A DNA stretch of 60,521 bases. Source: Draconibacterium orientale. Lineage in GTDB: Bacteria > Bacteroidota > Bacteroidia > Bacteroidales > UBA12170. The notes beneath the pieces are model-generated. The model was not told the origin of the DNA and did not search any database. It saw only the letters and a list, made by a program, of their open reading frames with translations. The stretch covers positions 1 to 60,521 of the forward strand of contig DYSN01000006.1 of the NCBI GenBank assembly GCA_020718205.1, written 5' to 3'. A program made the position numbers and the translations under genes. Below, piece by piece: positions 53,704-60,521 of the stretch (positions within the stretch are counted from its first letter, which is position 1; every line of letters begins with the position of its first letter).

Positions 53704-55479
53704 ATGAGATTATTTTTAACATCCATTCTAACAGTAGCTTTTTTCTCTGTATTTGGACAGTCGACAGACATCACTCAAGATGAATTAAAAACACATATCT
53801 ACTATTTATCATCCGATTCGCTCAAAGGACGGTATCCGGGCACTCCGGAAATGGAAGTAGCCGCCCGTTATATCAATAATTTTTTACAAAATTCCGGCGT
53901 TTCCATGGTAGGCGAAACAGGTCTCCAGCCTTTTGATGTTACCACAAATATATCTATGGGACTGGAAAATATGCTCAGCAGCGGCGACTCCGTATATGTA
54001 GCGGGTAAGGATTTTGTGCCATATGCCTTCACGGCCAATGCTTCACTCAGTGCCGACATAGTTTTTGTTGGATATGGATTTAATATCAATCGTAAAGAAT
54101 TGGTTTGGAACGATTTCAATGGAATCGATGTAAAAGGGAAATGGGTTCTTATGCTAACAGGCGATCCGGAAATCGACAGCGCAAAATCTGTTTTTGCCGA
54201 CTTTTCCGGCGACCGTCAAAAAACAATTTCTGCCACCGACGCAGGAGCTGCTGGAGTACTTTTGGTGAGCGGCCCGATGATGGATCAACGCGATAAACTC
54301 ATCAGCCTCCACTTCGATAAAACCATGGGAAACAGTGGAGTTCCTGTATTTAATATCAAAAGAAAAGTAGCCGATTATCTACTCAGAAACAGTGGCTACA
54401 ACGTTGCCCAACTGGAAGAAAAGCTTAACAAGGAACATAAATCCATGAGTATGCCGCTGAATACCCGGGCAACAGGTCTGGCTCATGTCAATCAGATTAT
54501 GGTTAAAACCAGTAATGTTATGGGTTTCGTCGGAGGCTCCGACCCTGTTCTTAAAAATGATATCATTGTTATTGGGGCTCATTACGACCATTTGGGTTTT
54601 GGGGGATCGGAGTCTGGCTCCAGAATGCCCGATACCATAGCTGTTCACAATGGTGCCGATGACAATGCCAGTGGTGTGGCAGCTATTATGGAGATTGCCC
54701 AAAAAATTGCAGCAAATAGAGCGGAGTTCAAACGAAGCGTACTGATAATAGCCTTCAGTGCTGAAGAAATGGGGCTTTTGGGATCCAAATATTTCGTAAA
54801 TCATCCGGCTTTCAAACTCAGTCAGCTAAAAGCCATGGTTAATCTGGACATGATTGGGAGGCTAAAAGATGACCAAACAGTGCTACTGGCTGGTGTTGGA
54901 ACATCAATAGAAGGCCCGGAGCTATTGAAAAACATGGAGTTGAAAGCCAAATCGTTAAAGTTTGGTTACAGTCCCGATGGCTTTGGTCCATCTGACCATG
55001 CATCTTTCTATTCCGAAAAAGTGCCCGTTTTTTTCTTGTCAACCGGTGCACATGACGAATATCACACCCCCTTCGACGATGCCGACAAAATTAATTTCAC
55101 GGGCGAGAAGGACATAGCTGATTATTCTTATGAGTTGGTTAAAACTTTAGCAAATTTAGATAAAAATCTAACTTATCAGGAAAGCGATATGACCGATCAA
55201 AGACAACGGGGAAGAAGAGGATTCAACGTTACTTTGGGAATTATGCCCGATTACGCGGCTACAGGAACCGAAGGTTTAAGAATTGATGGCATTAGAAAAG
55301 GTGGCTCAGCCGATTTGGGGGGAATGAAAAAAGGAGATATCATTACTGCCATCGATGGAAAGTCCATCAAAAATATCTACGATTATATGCACCGGCTCAA
55401 CACACTCGAAAAAGGTAAAACCGCCTCTGTCGATGTGCTGAGAGAAGGTCAACATGTCATCCTTCTTATTAGCCTGTAA
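53704..55479 (+). CDS. M28-family zinc aminopeptidase with PA and PDZ domains
   Basis: 591 residues. Signal peptide 1-18. A PA-type insert occupies about 100-250. Zinc ligands of the M28 family are in place: His in 'IGAHYDHLGFG', bridging Asp in 'NGADDNASG', the base and ligand Glu-Glu in 'FSAEEMGLLGS', Asp in 'NLDMIGRL', His in 'GAHDEYHTP'. A C-terminal PDZ domain (about 510-590, 'GLRIDGIRKGGSADLGGMKKGDIITAIDGK') follows. It is exported, probably periplasmic, and trims peptides. gtrA follows 12 bp later. Confidence 0.93.
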   Translation: MRLFLTSILTVAFFSVFGQSTDITQDELKTHIYYLSSDSLKGRYPGTPEMEVAARYINNFLQNSGVSMVGETGLQPFDVTTNISMGLENMLSSGDSVYVAGKDFVPYAFTANASLSADIVFVGYGFNINRKELVWNDFNGIDVKGKWVLMLTGDPEIDSAKSVFADFSGDRQKTISATDAGAAGVLLVSGPMMDQRDKLISLHFDKTMGNSGVPVFNIKRKVADYLLRNSGYNVAQLEEKLNKEHKSMSMPLNTRATGLAHVNQIMVKTSNVMGFVGGSDPVLKNDIIVIGAHYDHLGFGGSESGSRMPDTIAVHNGADDNASGVAAIMEIAQKIAANRAEFKRSVLIIAFSAEEMGLLGSKYFVNHPAFKLSQLKAMVNLDMIGRLKDDQTVLLAGVGTSIEGPELLKNMELKAKSLKFGYSPDGFGPSDHASFYSEKVPVFFLSTGAHDEYHTPFDDADKINFTGEKDIADYSYELVKTLANLDKNLTYQESDMTDQRQRGRRGFNVTLGIMPDYAATGTEGLRIDGIRKGGSADLGGMKKGDIITAIDGKSIKNIYDYMHRLNTLEKGKTASVDVLREGQHVILLISL

Positions 55480-55491
55480 TACAGCTCCATT

Positions 55492-55890
55492 ATGCTCATC
55501 TTTGAGTGGTCACAGGAGATTATCCGAAAATTTATTAAATTTGGAGTCGTTGGTTTCAGCGGATTATTCGTTGATTTTGGCTTCACCTATTTGTTTAAGG
55601 AAAAGGTAAAGCTTCAAAAGTATGTGGCCAATGCCATCGGTTTTTTATTGGCAGCTACTTCCAATTATATGTTCAACCGATATTGGACTTTTCGAAGCCA
55701 TAATCCACAGGTTTTGGTAGAATATACGCAGTTTATGCTCATTAGTCTCGTGGGTTTAGTTATCAATACCACCGTGCTTTGGCTCATTGTTAACAAACTG
55801 AAACTCAATTTCTATGTCGCAAAAGTGCTTGCAATTGGTGTTGTTACCCTTTGGAACTTTGGTGCCAATGCCTTCATCACTTTTGCTTAG
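55492..55890 (+). CDS. GtrA-family membrane protein
   Basis: 132 residues with four helices (about 14-32, 39-57, 76-97, 104-127). 'KFGVVGFSGLFVDFGFTYLFKEK', 'ATSNYMFNRYWTF' and 'VVTLWNFGANAFITF' are GtrA signatures. The family flips polyprenyl-linked sugars or assists glycosyltransferases. Probably cotranscribed with the M28 gene. Confidence 0.9.
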   Translation: MLIFEWSQEIIRKFIKFGVVGFSGLFVDFGFTYLFKEKVKLQKYVANAIGFLLAATSNYMFNRYWTFRSHNPQVLVEYTQFMLISLVGLVINTTVLWLIVNKLKLNFYVAKVLAIGVVTLWNFGANAFITFA

Positions 55891-55982
55891 AGCTTTTCTA
55901 AATTTATTGATTTTAATCATATATTTAGTTTAATAGGTATTACAATACTTAAATATTTCTCATCTTTGCATAAAAAACAGCT

Positions 55983-56165
55983 ATGAGTAATGAGAATCAG
56001 GTTTGCGTGTTCTGCAAGCGAAATCAAAATGAAGTTCCATTGGTGCAATTGGCCTATCTTCAAAACGTTTATTGGATTTGCCCACAGCATATTCCTGTGT
56101 TGATACATGATCCATCAAAACTCGGAGGAAGTCTACCGGGAGCAGAGAAAATGCAGGCAGGATAA
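55983..56165 (+). CDS. Small Cys-motif (zinc-ribbon-like) protein
   Basis: 60 residues, soluble. Cys8-x2-Cys11 ('CVFCKRN') and Cys33-x2-His36 ('WICPQHIPVLIHDP') could bind one zinc ion in a tiny zinc-ribbon. Sequences with this layout recur in Bacteroidota as short hypotheticals. A near-match box (CATCTTTG) lies upstream and a good terminator follows, so it has its own transcript. Function unknown. Confidence 0.75.
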   Translation: MSNENQVCVFCKRNQNEVPLVQLAYLQNVYWICPQHIPVLIHDPSKLGGSLPGAEKMQAG

Positions 56166-56192
56166 AATCCCAAACCCTACGAAACTTAAAAG

Positions 56193-56224
56193 AGCCGGTT
56201 CATTACGAATTGGCTTTTTTTTAT
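56193..56224 (+). terminator. Terminator after the Cys-motif gene
   Basis: A 9-bp stem (56193-56201 with 56207-56215, two G-U pairs) with loop ATTAC, followed by a run of T. Confidence 0.8.
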
Positions 56225-56394
56225 CCTGACCAGCTCCGAAACAACGCCTTTAAAATCAATCTTTCACAGGTTATTTTTCAAATCATTTGGGGTTAACTAG
56301 GCAGCCTTATTCAAATGAGCACCATCTTGAAACAGAATTTTAAAAAACATGGTTTCTTTTTATATCAATTAACTATAAGAAATTGATTTTATAT

Positions 56395-56402
56395 TAATTT
56401 TG
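56395..56402 (+). promoter_or_regulatory. -7 promoter box upstream of the TonB receptor gene
   Basis: TAATTTTG, full TAnnTTTG match, about 170 bp before the ATG at 56573. Confidence 0.45.
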
Positions 56403-56454
56403 GGCTGCCTTTGAGCTGATCTCCTGGGCCGACAACACAAACATCCCATTAACC

Positions 56455-56470
56455 TTGCTAATATTAGCAA
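56455..56470. promoter_or_regulatory. 16-bp perfect palindrome in the TonB receptor leader
   Basis: TTGCTAATATTAGCAA equals its reverse complement. If the box at 56395-56402 is used it lies about 45-60 bp inside the transcript, where a dimeric repressor could act as a roadblock. Confidence 0.45.
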
Positions 56471-56572
56471 AAATTAAAGACTGTGAATGAATTCGTGTGG
56501 TTTTGAAAGATGATTCCCTATTTCAGATTCATAAAGGATTGTTTCACAGGCTTAAAATAATAAATTAATAAC

Positions 56573-58870
56573 ATGAAAAGAAAATTCTTCGTTAGTTTTT
56601 TATTCTTTACCCTAAGTTTTTTGGCCTTCTCGCAAACTGCTACCATCAAGGGATTTGTTTACGATGAAAAAACCGGGGAGCCTGCCACGTACATTAACAT
56701 TTACATCGAAGGCACCACCATGGGGGCTTCTTCCGATTTGAACGGATATTTTGTTATCAATAAAATCCCCGCTGGAAAGTATGAGTTGCTGGTCACTTCG
56801 ATGGGTTACGATACCATTCGCGAGTCTATATCGCTAAGTGCCGGACAGCTTATAAGTAAAAAATACTCAGTTGCAGAAGCCAGTATCGACTTAAAGACTG
56901 TTACGGTCTCCGCTGAGCGACAGGCTGCAAAAACAGAAACAAAAATATCGGTGGTTAAAGTGACCCCTAAACAAATAGAACAAATACCAAGTATTGGTGG
57001 ACAAGCCGATTTGGCTCAGTATCTTCAGGTTCTGCCTGGTGTAATCTTTACTGGTGACCAGGGCGGACAACTCTATATCCGCGGAGGTTCACCCATTCAA
57101 AACAAAGTACTCATCGACGGAATGGTAATTTATAACCCTTTCCATTCCATTGGTTTATTCTCGGTGTTCGAAACCGATATCATGCGCAACGCCGACATTT
57201 ATACCGGTGGATTTGGAGCCGAATATGGCGGAAGGATTTCGTCCATTATGGATATTACAACCCGCGATGGTAATAAAAAACGACTTTCCGGAAAAATCAG
57301 TGCTTCAACTTTCGGTGCCAATCTATTGCTCGAAGGCCCCATTGTTAAAGCCAAAACCGACGACGGGGTCAGTTCAAGCTTTATTGTGTCCGCTAAAAAT
57401 TCATACTTGAAAGAATCGTCCAAAAGCATTTATAACTATGTGGACGAGGAAGGTTTGCCCTTTAATTACATCGATATTTATGGAAAAGCCAGTATTAACT
57501 GGGGTAGCGGCTCCAAAGTCAATTTCTTCGGATTTAGTTTTAACGATAAGGTGGATAATTATAAGTCTTTGGCCAATTTTCAGTGGAATAGCATTGGGGG
57601 AGGAACCAATTTTGTAATTGTCCCTGCTACCAGTTCTGTGTTAATAGAAGGCCATGCTTCCTATAGCAATTATGAAATTCAGCTCACCGAAGATCAAACC
57701 ACCCCCCGCAAGTCGCAAATCAACGACTTTAATATAGGTATCGTCCTTACTTATTTTCTGGGCGAAGACGAGTTGAAATATGGGGTCGAGATGCTTGGTT
57801 TTACTACCGATTATTCCTTCTTTAACTCCCTTAACCGAAAAATTGAAGAAAGACAAAGTACTACCGAATTGGGTGTTTATGCCAAATATAAATGGTTGGC
57901 TGGCAACTGGATTATTGAGCCTAGTTTCCGATATCAGCTTTATCCCAGCCTTAGCACATCTTCACCCGAGCCACGTTTAGCCATTAAATACAAGGCAACC
58001 GACAGGCTTAGAATTAAGATGGCGGGTGGATTTTATTCTCAGAACCTGATTGCCGCAACCTCCGACCGCGACATTGTTAACCTTTTCTATGGGTTCTTGT
58101 CCGGCCCCGAAAGTATACCCGAAACCTTCGAGGGAAAAGACGTGAGCGATAAGCTTCAAAAAGCTCAACATGCCATTCTGGGTTTCGAGTTTGATTTGAG
58201 TAATCGATTAACACTCAATATCGAAGGGTATTACAAAAACTTTAGTCAGCTAACCAACCTAAACCGCAATAAAATTTATAACAGCGATTATCAGGATGCT
58301 CCCGACGAGCTAAAATTAGATTTCATTGTGGAAAAAGGCAATGCAAAAGGAGTCGATTTCTCCTTGAAATACGATTACGACCGGTATTTTGTGTGGGCAG
58401 TTTATTCCCTTGGCTATGTGGAAAGAACAGATCCGCAAATAACTTACGCCCCCCATTTCGACCGTCGCCACAATATCAATTTCCTGGGGAGTGTGAAATT
58501 GGGCCGTGCTTATGATTGGGAAGTAGGCCTGAGGTATAATTTTGGCTCAGGATTTCCTTTTACCCCCATGGCCGGCAACTATGAACAAATAGTATTTGAT
58601 GGTGGAATAGACGAAGACTATACAGTGACCAATGGAAATATGAGTTTCCTTTTTGGTGAGTATAATAGCAAGAGATTGCCTTATTATCACAGAGTAGATG
58701 CATCGGTTAAAAAAACCTTTGAATTGGGAGAACATAGTATGCTCGAGGCCAATTTAAGTGTTACCAATATTTTAAACCGCGAAAATGTTTTCTATGTTAA
58801 TATCTATAATAAAGAAGTGGTAAATCAATTACCTATTATGCCATCTCTGGGATTGAATTTTAAATTCTAG
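56573..58870 (+). CDS. TonB-dependent receptor with N-terminal carboxypeptidase-regulatory-like domain
   Basis: 765 residues. Signal peptide 1-20. CarboxypepD_reg-like domain at about 23-110 ('ATIKGFVYDEKTGEPATYINIYIEGTTMGASSDLNGYFVINKIPAGKYELLVTSMGYDTI'), plug at about 120-235 ('GGQLYIRGGSPIQNKVLIDGMVIYNPFH'), then a barrel ending 'LPIMPSLGLNFKF'. It is shorter than SusC proteins and has no SusD partner beside it, so it belongs to the general receptor class. The ligand is unknown. Confidence 0.92.
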   Translation: MKRKFFVSFLFFTLSFLAFSQTATIKGFVYDEKTGEPATYINIYIEGTTMGASSDLNGYFVINKIPAGKYELLVTSMGYDTIRESISLSAGQLISKKYSVAEASIDLKTVTVSAERQAAKTETKISVVKVTPKQIEQIPSIGGQADLAQYLQVLPGVIFTGDQGGQLYIRGGSPIQNKVLIDGMVIYNPFHSIGLFSVFETDIMRNADIYTGGFGAEYGGRISSIMDITTRDGNKKRLSGKISASTFGANLLLEGPIVKAKTDDGVSSSFIVSAKNSYLKESSKSIYNYVDEEGLPFNYIDIYGKASINWGSGSKVNFFGFSFNDKVDNYKSLANFQWNSIGGGTNFVIVPATSSVLIEGHASYSNYEIQLTEDQTTPRKSQINDFNIGIVLTYFLGEDELKYGVEMLGFTTDYSFFNSLNRKIEERQSTTELGVYAKYKWLAGNWIIEPSFRYQLYPSLSTSSPEPRLAIKYKATDRLRIKMAGGFYSQNLIAATSDRDIVNLFYGFLSGPESIPETFEGKDVSDKLQKAQHAILGFEFDLSNRLTLNIEGYYKNFSQLTNLNRNKIYNSDYQDAPDELKLDFIVEKGNAKGVDFSLKYDYDRYFVWAVYSLGYVERTDPQITYAPHFDRRHNINFLGSVKLGRAYDWEVGLRYNFGSGFPFTPMAGNYEQIVFDGGIDEDYTVTNGNMSFLFGEYNSKRLPYYHRVDASVKKTFELGEHSMLEANLSVTNILNRENVFYVNIYNKEVVNQLPIMPSLGLNFKF

Positions 58871-58892
58871 GATTCACGAAGTTTTATAAAGG

Positions 58893-58918
58893 AACCTGCT
58901 TATTTTGGCGGGTTTTTT
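58893..58918 (+). terminator. Terminator after the TonB receptor gene
   Basis: AACCTGC (58893-58899) pairs with GCGGGTT (58908-58914, one G-U), followed by a T run. Confidence 0.75.
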
Positions 58919-58979
58919 AATGTTACAGAAGATTAAATATCGGGGAATCAGTTAGCCAATATTGAGAAATAGTTGCCAA

Positions 58980-59468
58980 CTAAGGAGTATATTTCTTCTT
59001 TAAACCTTCAAATACCTCATAAACTGCAGGACATACCAAAGTATTTTTCAAGCTTAAATCGACAATTTGAATAAACTTTAGTCTGTCGGTATGTGGATAT
59101 TCGGCACATGCTTTGGGTCTTACTGAGTAAATGCTGCAATAATTATCGCTCCCCAGAAAGGGGCAGGGCTGTGTTTTAAATACATAATCGCCATCGCTGT
59201 CCAGAAATAGGTATTCATCAGCAAAGTTGCCCGGTCTCTTTTTTAAATGTTTCGAAATGCGCTGAATATCTTTGTCAGTCACAATAGGACTAATTGATTT
59301 ACAGCAATTTGCACAATTCAGACAGTCAATCTTTTCAAATTCTGCATCATGCAATTGGTGGGTGGCTGAGTCTAAGTCTCTGGGTTTTTTAGTTTTTAAT
59401 AGCGTAACGAGTTTTTGATTGTCCTTTTTCTTCTCCTTAGCCAGAATAGCATATTGAGCAATATCCAT
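58980..59468 (-). CDS. YkgJ-family cysteine-cluster protein
   Basis: 162 residues. The cluster 'CLNCANCCKSISPIVTDKDIQRISKHL', 'QPCPFLGSDNYCSIYSVRPKACAEYPHT' has the CxxCxxCC and CPFL..CxIY..RPxxCxxYP arrangement of the family, which probably binds an iron-sulfur cluster or zinc. The ATG overlaps the TAA of the upstream DnaJ-like gene, so the two are cotranscribed. Function unknown. Confidence 0.88.
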   Translation of the reverse strand: MDIAQYAILAKEKKKDNQKLVTLLKTKKPRDLDSATHQLHDAEFEKIDCLNCANCCKSISPIVTDKDIQRISKHLKKRPGNFADEYLFLDSDGDYVFKTQPCPFLGSDNYCSIYSVRPKACAEYPHTDRLKFIQIVDLSLKNTLVCPAVYEVFEGLKKKYTP

Positions 59469-60334
59469 TATACGATTCCCCGCTGCTTTTTTAATTCATC
59501 GTAGGCTGCGTTGAGTTTCTGAAATTTCTCTTCTGCAGATTTCTGAATATCTCCTCCCAAATGACTCACCTTATCGGGATGGTAAAGCACTGCCATTCGT
59601 TTATAGGCTTTTTTAATATCCTCATTCGATGCAGATGAATCTATTTCGAGTATTTTATATGCACTTTCGATGTCTTTTACAAACATGGCCTTAACCGAGT
59701 TAAAGTCACCGGCAGCAATGCGCATATATCCCGAAATGCTTTGAATCAAATTTATTTCTGTGGAATCCACAAAGCCATCGGCAAGGGCTATTCCAAATAA
59801 ATAATGCAACAGTTGCAGACGGCTGGAATAGTCCATATACTGTCCAATCTGGTAACTTACATCCTGCACATTGATATCTTTTTTAACGAGTTCGCGCAAA
59901 ACGAGCATATGCTGTTTGGCTTTTTCCGCGCCAAAATTGGTGGTGAAGAATTGCCTCACATAGTCTAATTCCGATTTTTTTACGGTTCCATCGGCTTTCA
60001 TCACAGCTGCTGAAAGCACCAGTAAGCTCATGCTAAAATCGCCCGATTGTGTAGGGCCGCCCTCTTGATACGGGTGTTGCTGCGATTCGGAATTGCTACC
60101 TCCATCAAACATGCTTCCAAACATGAATCCTACCAGTGCACCTATAGGACCGCCAAAAGCCCATCCCAATCCTCCGCCAACCCATTTGCCATATTTCATA
60201 TTGCCTTGTTTTTTTATTTGTTTATTTGGTTGATATTTTTGATCCTGCTTTGGGTTTCCGCTGGAGTTTGTCATTCCTTTGGACATATAGAAAAACACTA
60301 AAGCAATGATTATCAGTACCAGTATTACCGACAT
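59468..60334 (-). CDS. TerB- and DnaJ-domain membrane protein (DjlA-like)
   Basis: 288 residues. One N-terminal helix (about 2-18), a Gly-rich segment ('GGGLGWAFGGPIGALVGFMFGSMF', about 52-76), a TerB-like helical domain (about 98-215) and a C-terminal J domain (about 222-288) with the HPD motif in 'LYHPDKVSHLGG'. The layout is that of DjlA, a membrane-bound co-chaperone for DnaK. Its own promoter box lies upstream. Confidence 0.88.
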   Translation of the reverse strand: MSVILVLIIIALVFFYMSKGMTNSSGNPKQDQKYQPNKQIKKQGNMKYGKWVGGGLGWAFGGPIGALVGFMFGSMFDGGSNSESQQHPYQEGGPTQSGDFSMSLLVLSAAVMKADGTVKKSELDYVRQFFTTNFGAEKAKQHMLVLRELVKKDINVQDVSYQIGQYMDYSSRLQLLHYLFGIALADGFVDSTEINLIQSISGYMRIAAGDFNSVKAMFVKDIESAYKILEIDSSASNEDIKKAYKRMAVLYHPDKVSHLGGDIQKSAEEKFQKLNAAYDELKKQRGIV

Positions 60335-60346
60335 GAATTTTTTCTA

Positions 60347-60354
60347 CAAATTTA
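60347..60354 (-). promoter_or_regulatory. -7 promoter box of the DjlA-like gene
   Basis: On the minus strand TAAATTTG, 12 bp before the ATG at 60334. Confidence 0.6.
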
Positions 60355-60450
60355 TAAATATTCATTCCACCCAAGCCTTAAAATATATTAAACCCCGCCG
60401 AATATTATAAAAAATCAAGAGAACCAATAATTTAAACGGGGATGGCAAAA

Positions 60451-60480
60451 AAAAAGGCTGACCAATTGGTCAGCCTTTTT
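60451..60480. terminator. Perfect 30-bp palindromic terminator
   Basis: A 13-bp stem (60451-60463 with 60468-60480) around AATT, flanked by A and T runs. It can terminate in both directions and separates the DjlA-like gene from the gene entering from the right. Confidence 0.85.
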
Positions 60481-60499
60481 GAGTAATATCAATTTCAGA

Positions 60500-60521
60500 T
60501 TATTCTGAGATAACGATTCTT
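60500..60521 (-). CDS. Last codons of a gene cut by the right edge
   Basis: On the minus strand the frame reads RIVISE then TAA at 60502-60500, immediately before the terminator at 60480-60451. Only six codons plus the stop are visible, so the product cannot be named. Confidence 0.35.

Larger units (their letters stand above)
56225..56572 (+). other. Long leader region of the TonB receptor gene
   Basis: About 350 bp with no gene seen. A -7 box (56395-56402) would give a leader of about 165 nt, which contains a 16-bp palindrome at 56455-56470. The segment from 56225 to 56394 is AT-rich without recognisable content. Confidence 0.6.

Noticed and set aside
1-60521. tRNA, rRNA genes and CRISPR arrays
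   Set aside because: No cloverleaf, rRNA-like segment or regularly spaced repeats were recognised by eye; a tRNA scan would confirm.

Overview
The window looks like a chromosomal contig of a member of the Bacteroidota. Four things point there. Upstream of many genes sits the phylum's -7 promoter box TAnnTTTG, while Shine-Dalgarno sequences are almost absent. Three secreted proteins carry type IX secretion (T9SS) C-terminal sorting domains. Gliding-type genes gldF and gldG are present. Several phylum-typical families occur (DUF3098, DUF4340, DUF4159, the rpmF type, TonB receptors with carboxypeptidase-regulatory-like domains). The class cannot be fixed from this window; a free-living Bacteroidales or Marinilabiliales-like organism is a guess. 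No rRNA, tRNA or CRISPR array was seen.

Layout. 1-211: the 3' end (domains V and VI) of a group II intron, 7 bp from the stop codon of the first gene. 219-8489: a membrane-anchored propeller protein, an SRPBCC protein, a T9SS beta-helix protein, a long PurF-like enzyme and a FadL-type porin. 8532-16715: a Tyr/Gly-rich lipoprotein with an unusual strong Shine-Dalgarno, proS, DUF177-rpmF, recO, a DUF454 protein, a Bacteroidota protein usually labelled asparagine synthetase B, and dnaB. 16912-21527: a MacAB-like ABC efflux operon (ATPase, small ORF, two permeases, HlyD adaptor). 21886-23890: an Eco47II-like restriction-modification module whose methyltransferase carries an N-terminal HTH and has a perfect inverted repeat at its promoter. 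24246-32166: ALDH7-type dehydrogenase, a beta-barrel protein, free-methionine sulfoxide reductase, gldF-gldG-DUF4340-flippase. 32105-38440: truB, DUF3098, ftsX, a D-threonine aldolase/D-serine dehydratase-like enzyme, an EamA transporter and lepA.

38556-45088: a T9SS protein with a 20-bp palindrome upstream; a copper-type TonB receptor that keeps the CxxxM and HxM ligands of OprC, preceded by a small Cys-rich membrane protein; a HepT-MntA toxin-antitoxin pair; and a flippase-like membrane protein. 45190-55890: a GMC oxidoreductase with its Tat-signal subunit 3, a PpiD/SurA-like foldase, a frameshifted barrel gene, DUF4159-trx-rsmE-T9SS operon, M28 peptidase with PDZ and GtrA. 55983-60521: a 60-residue Cys-motif protein, a TonB receptor with a long leader containing a 16-bp palindrome, a YkgJ-type Cys-cluster protein, a TerB/DnaJ protein and the last codons of a gene running off the right edge.

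Most of the window is ordinary core genome. The accessory material is the group II intron, the restriction-modification module and the HepT-MntA pair. The strongest candidate for a little-described system is the copper receptor with the small CxGKC protein upstream (40419-43036).
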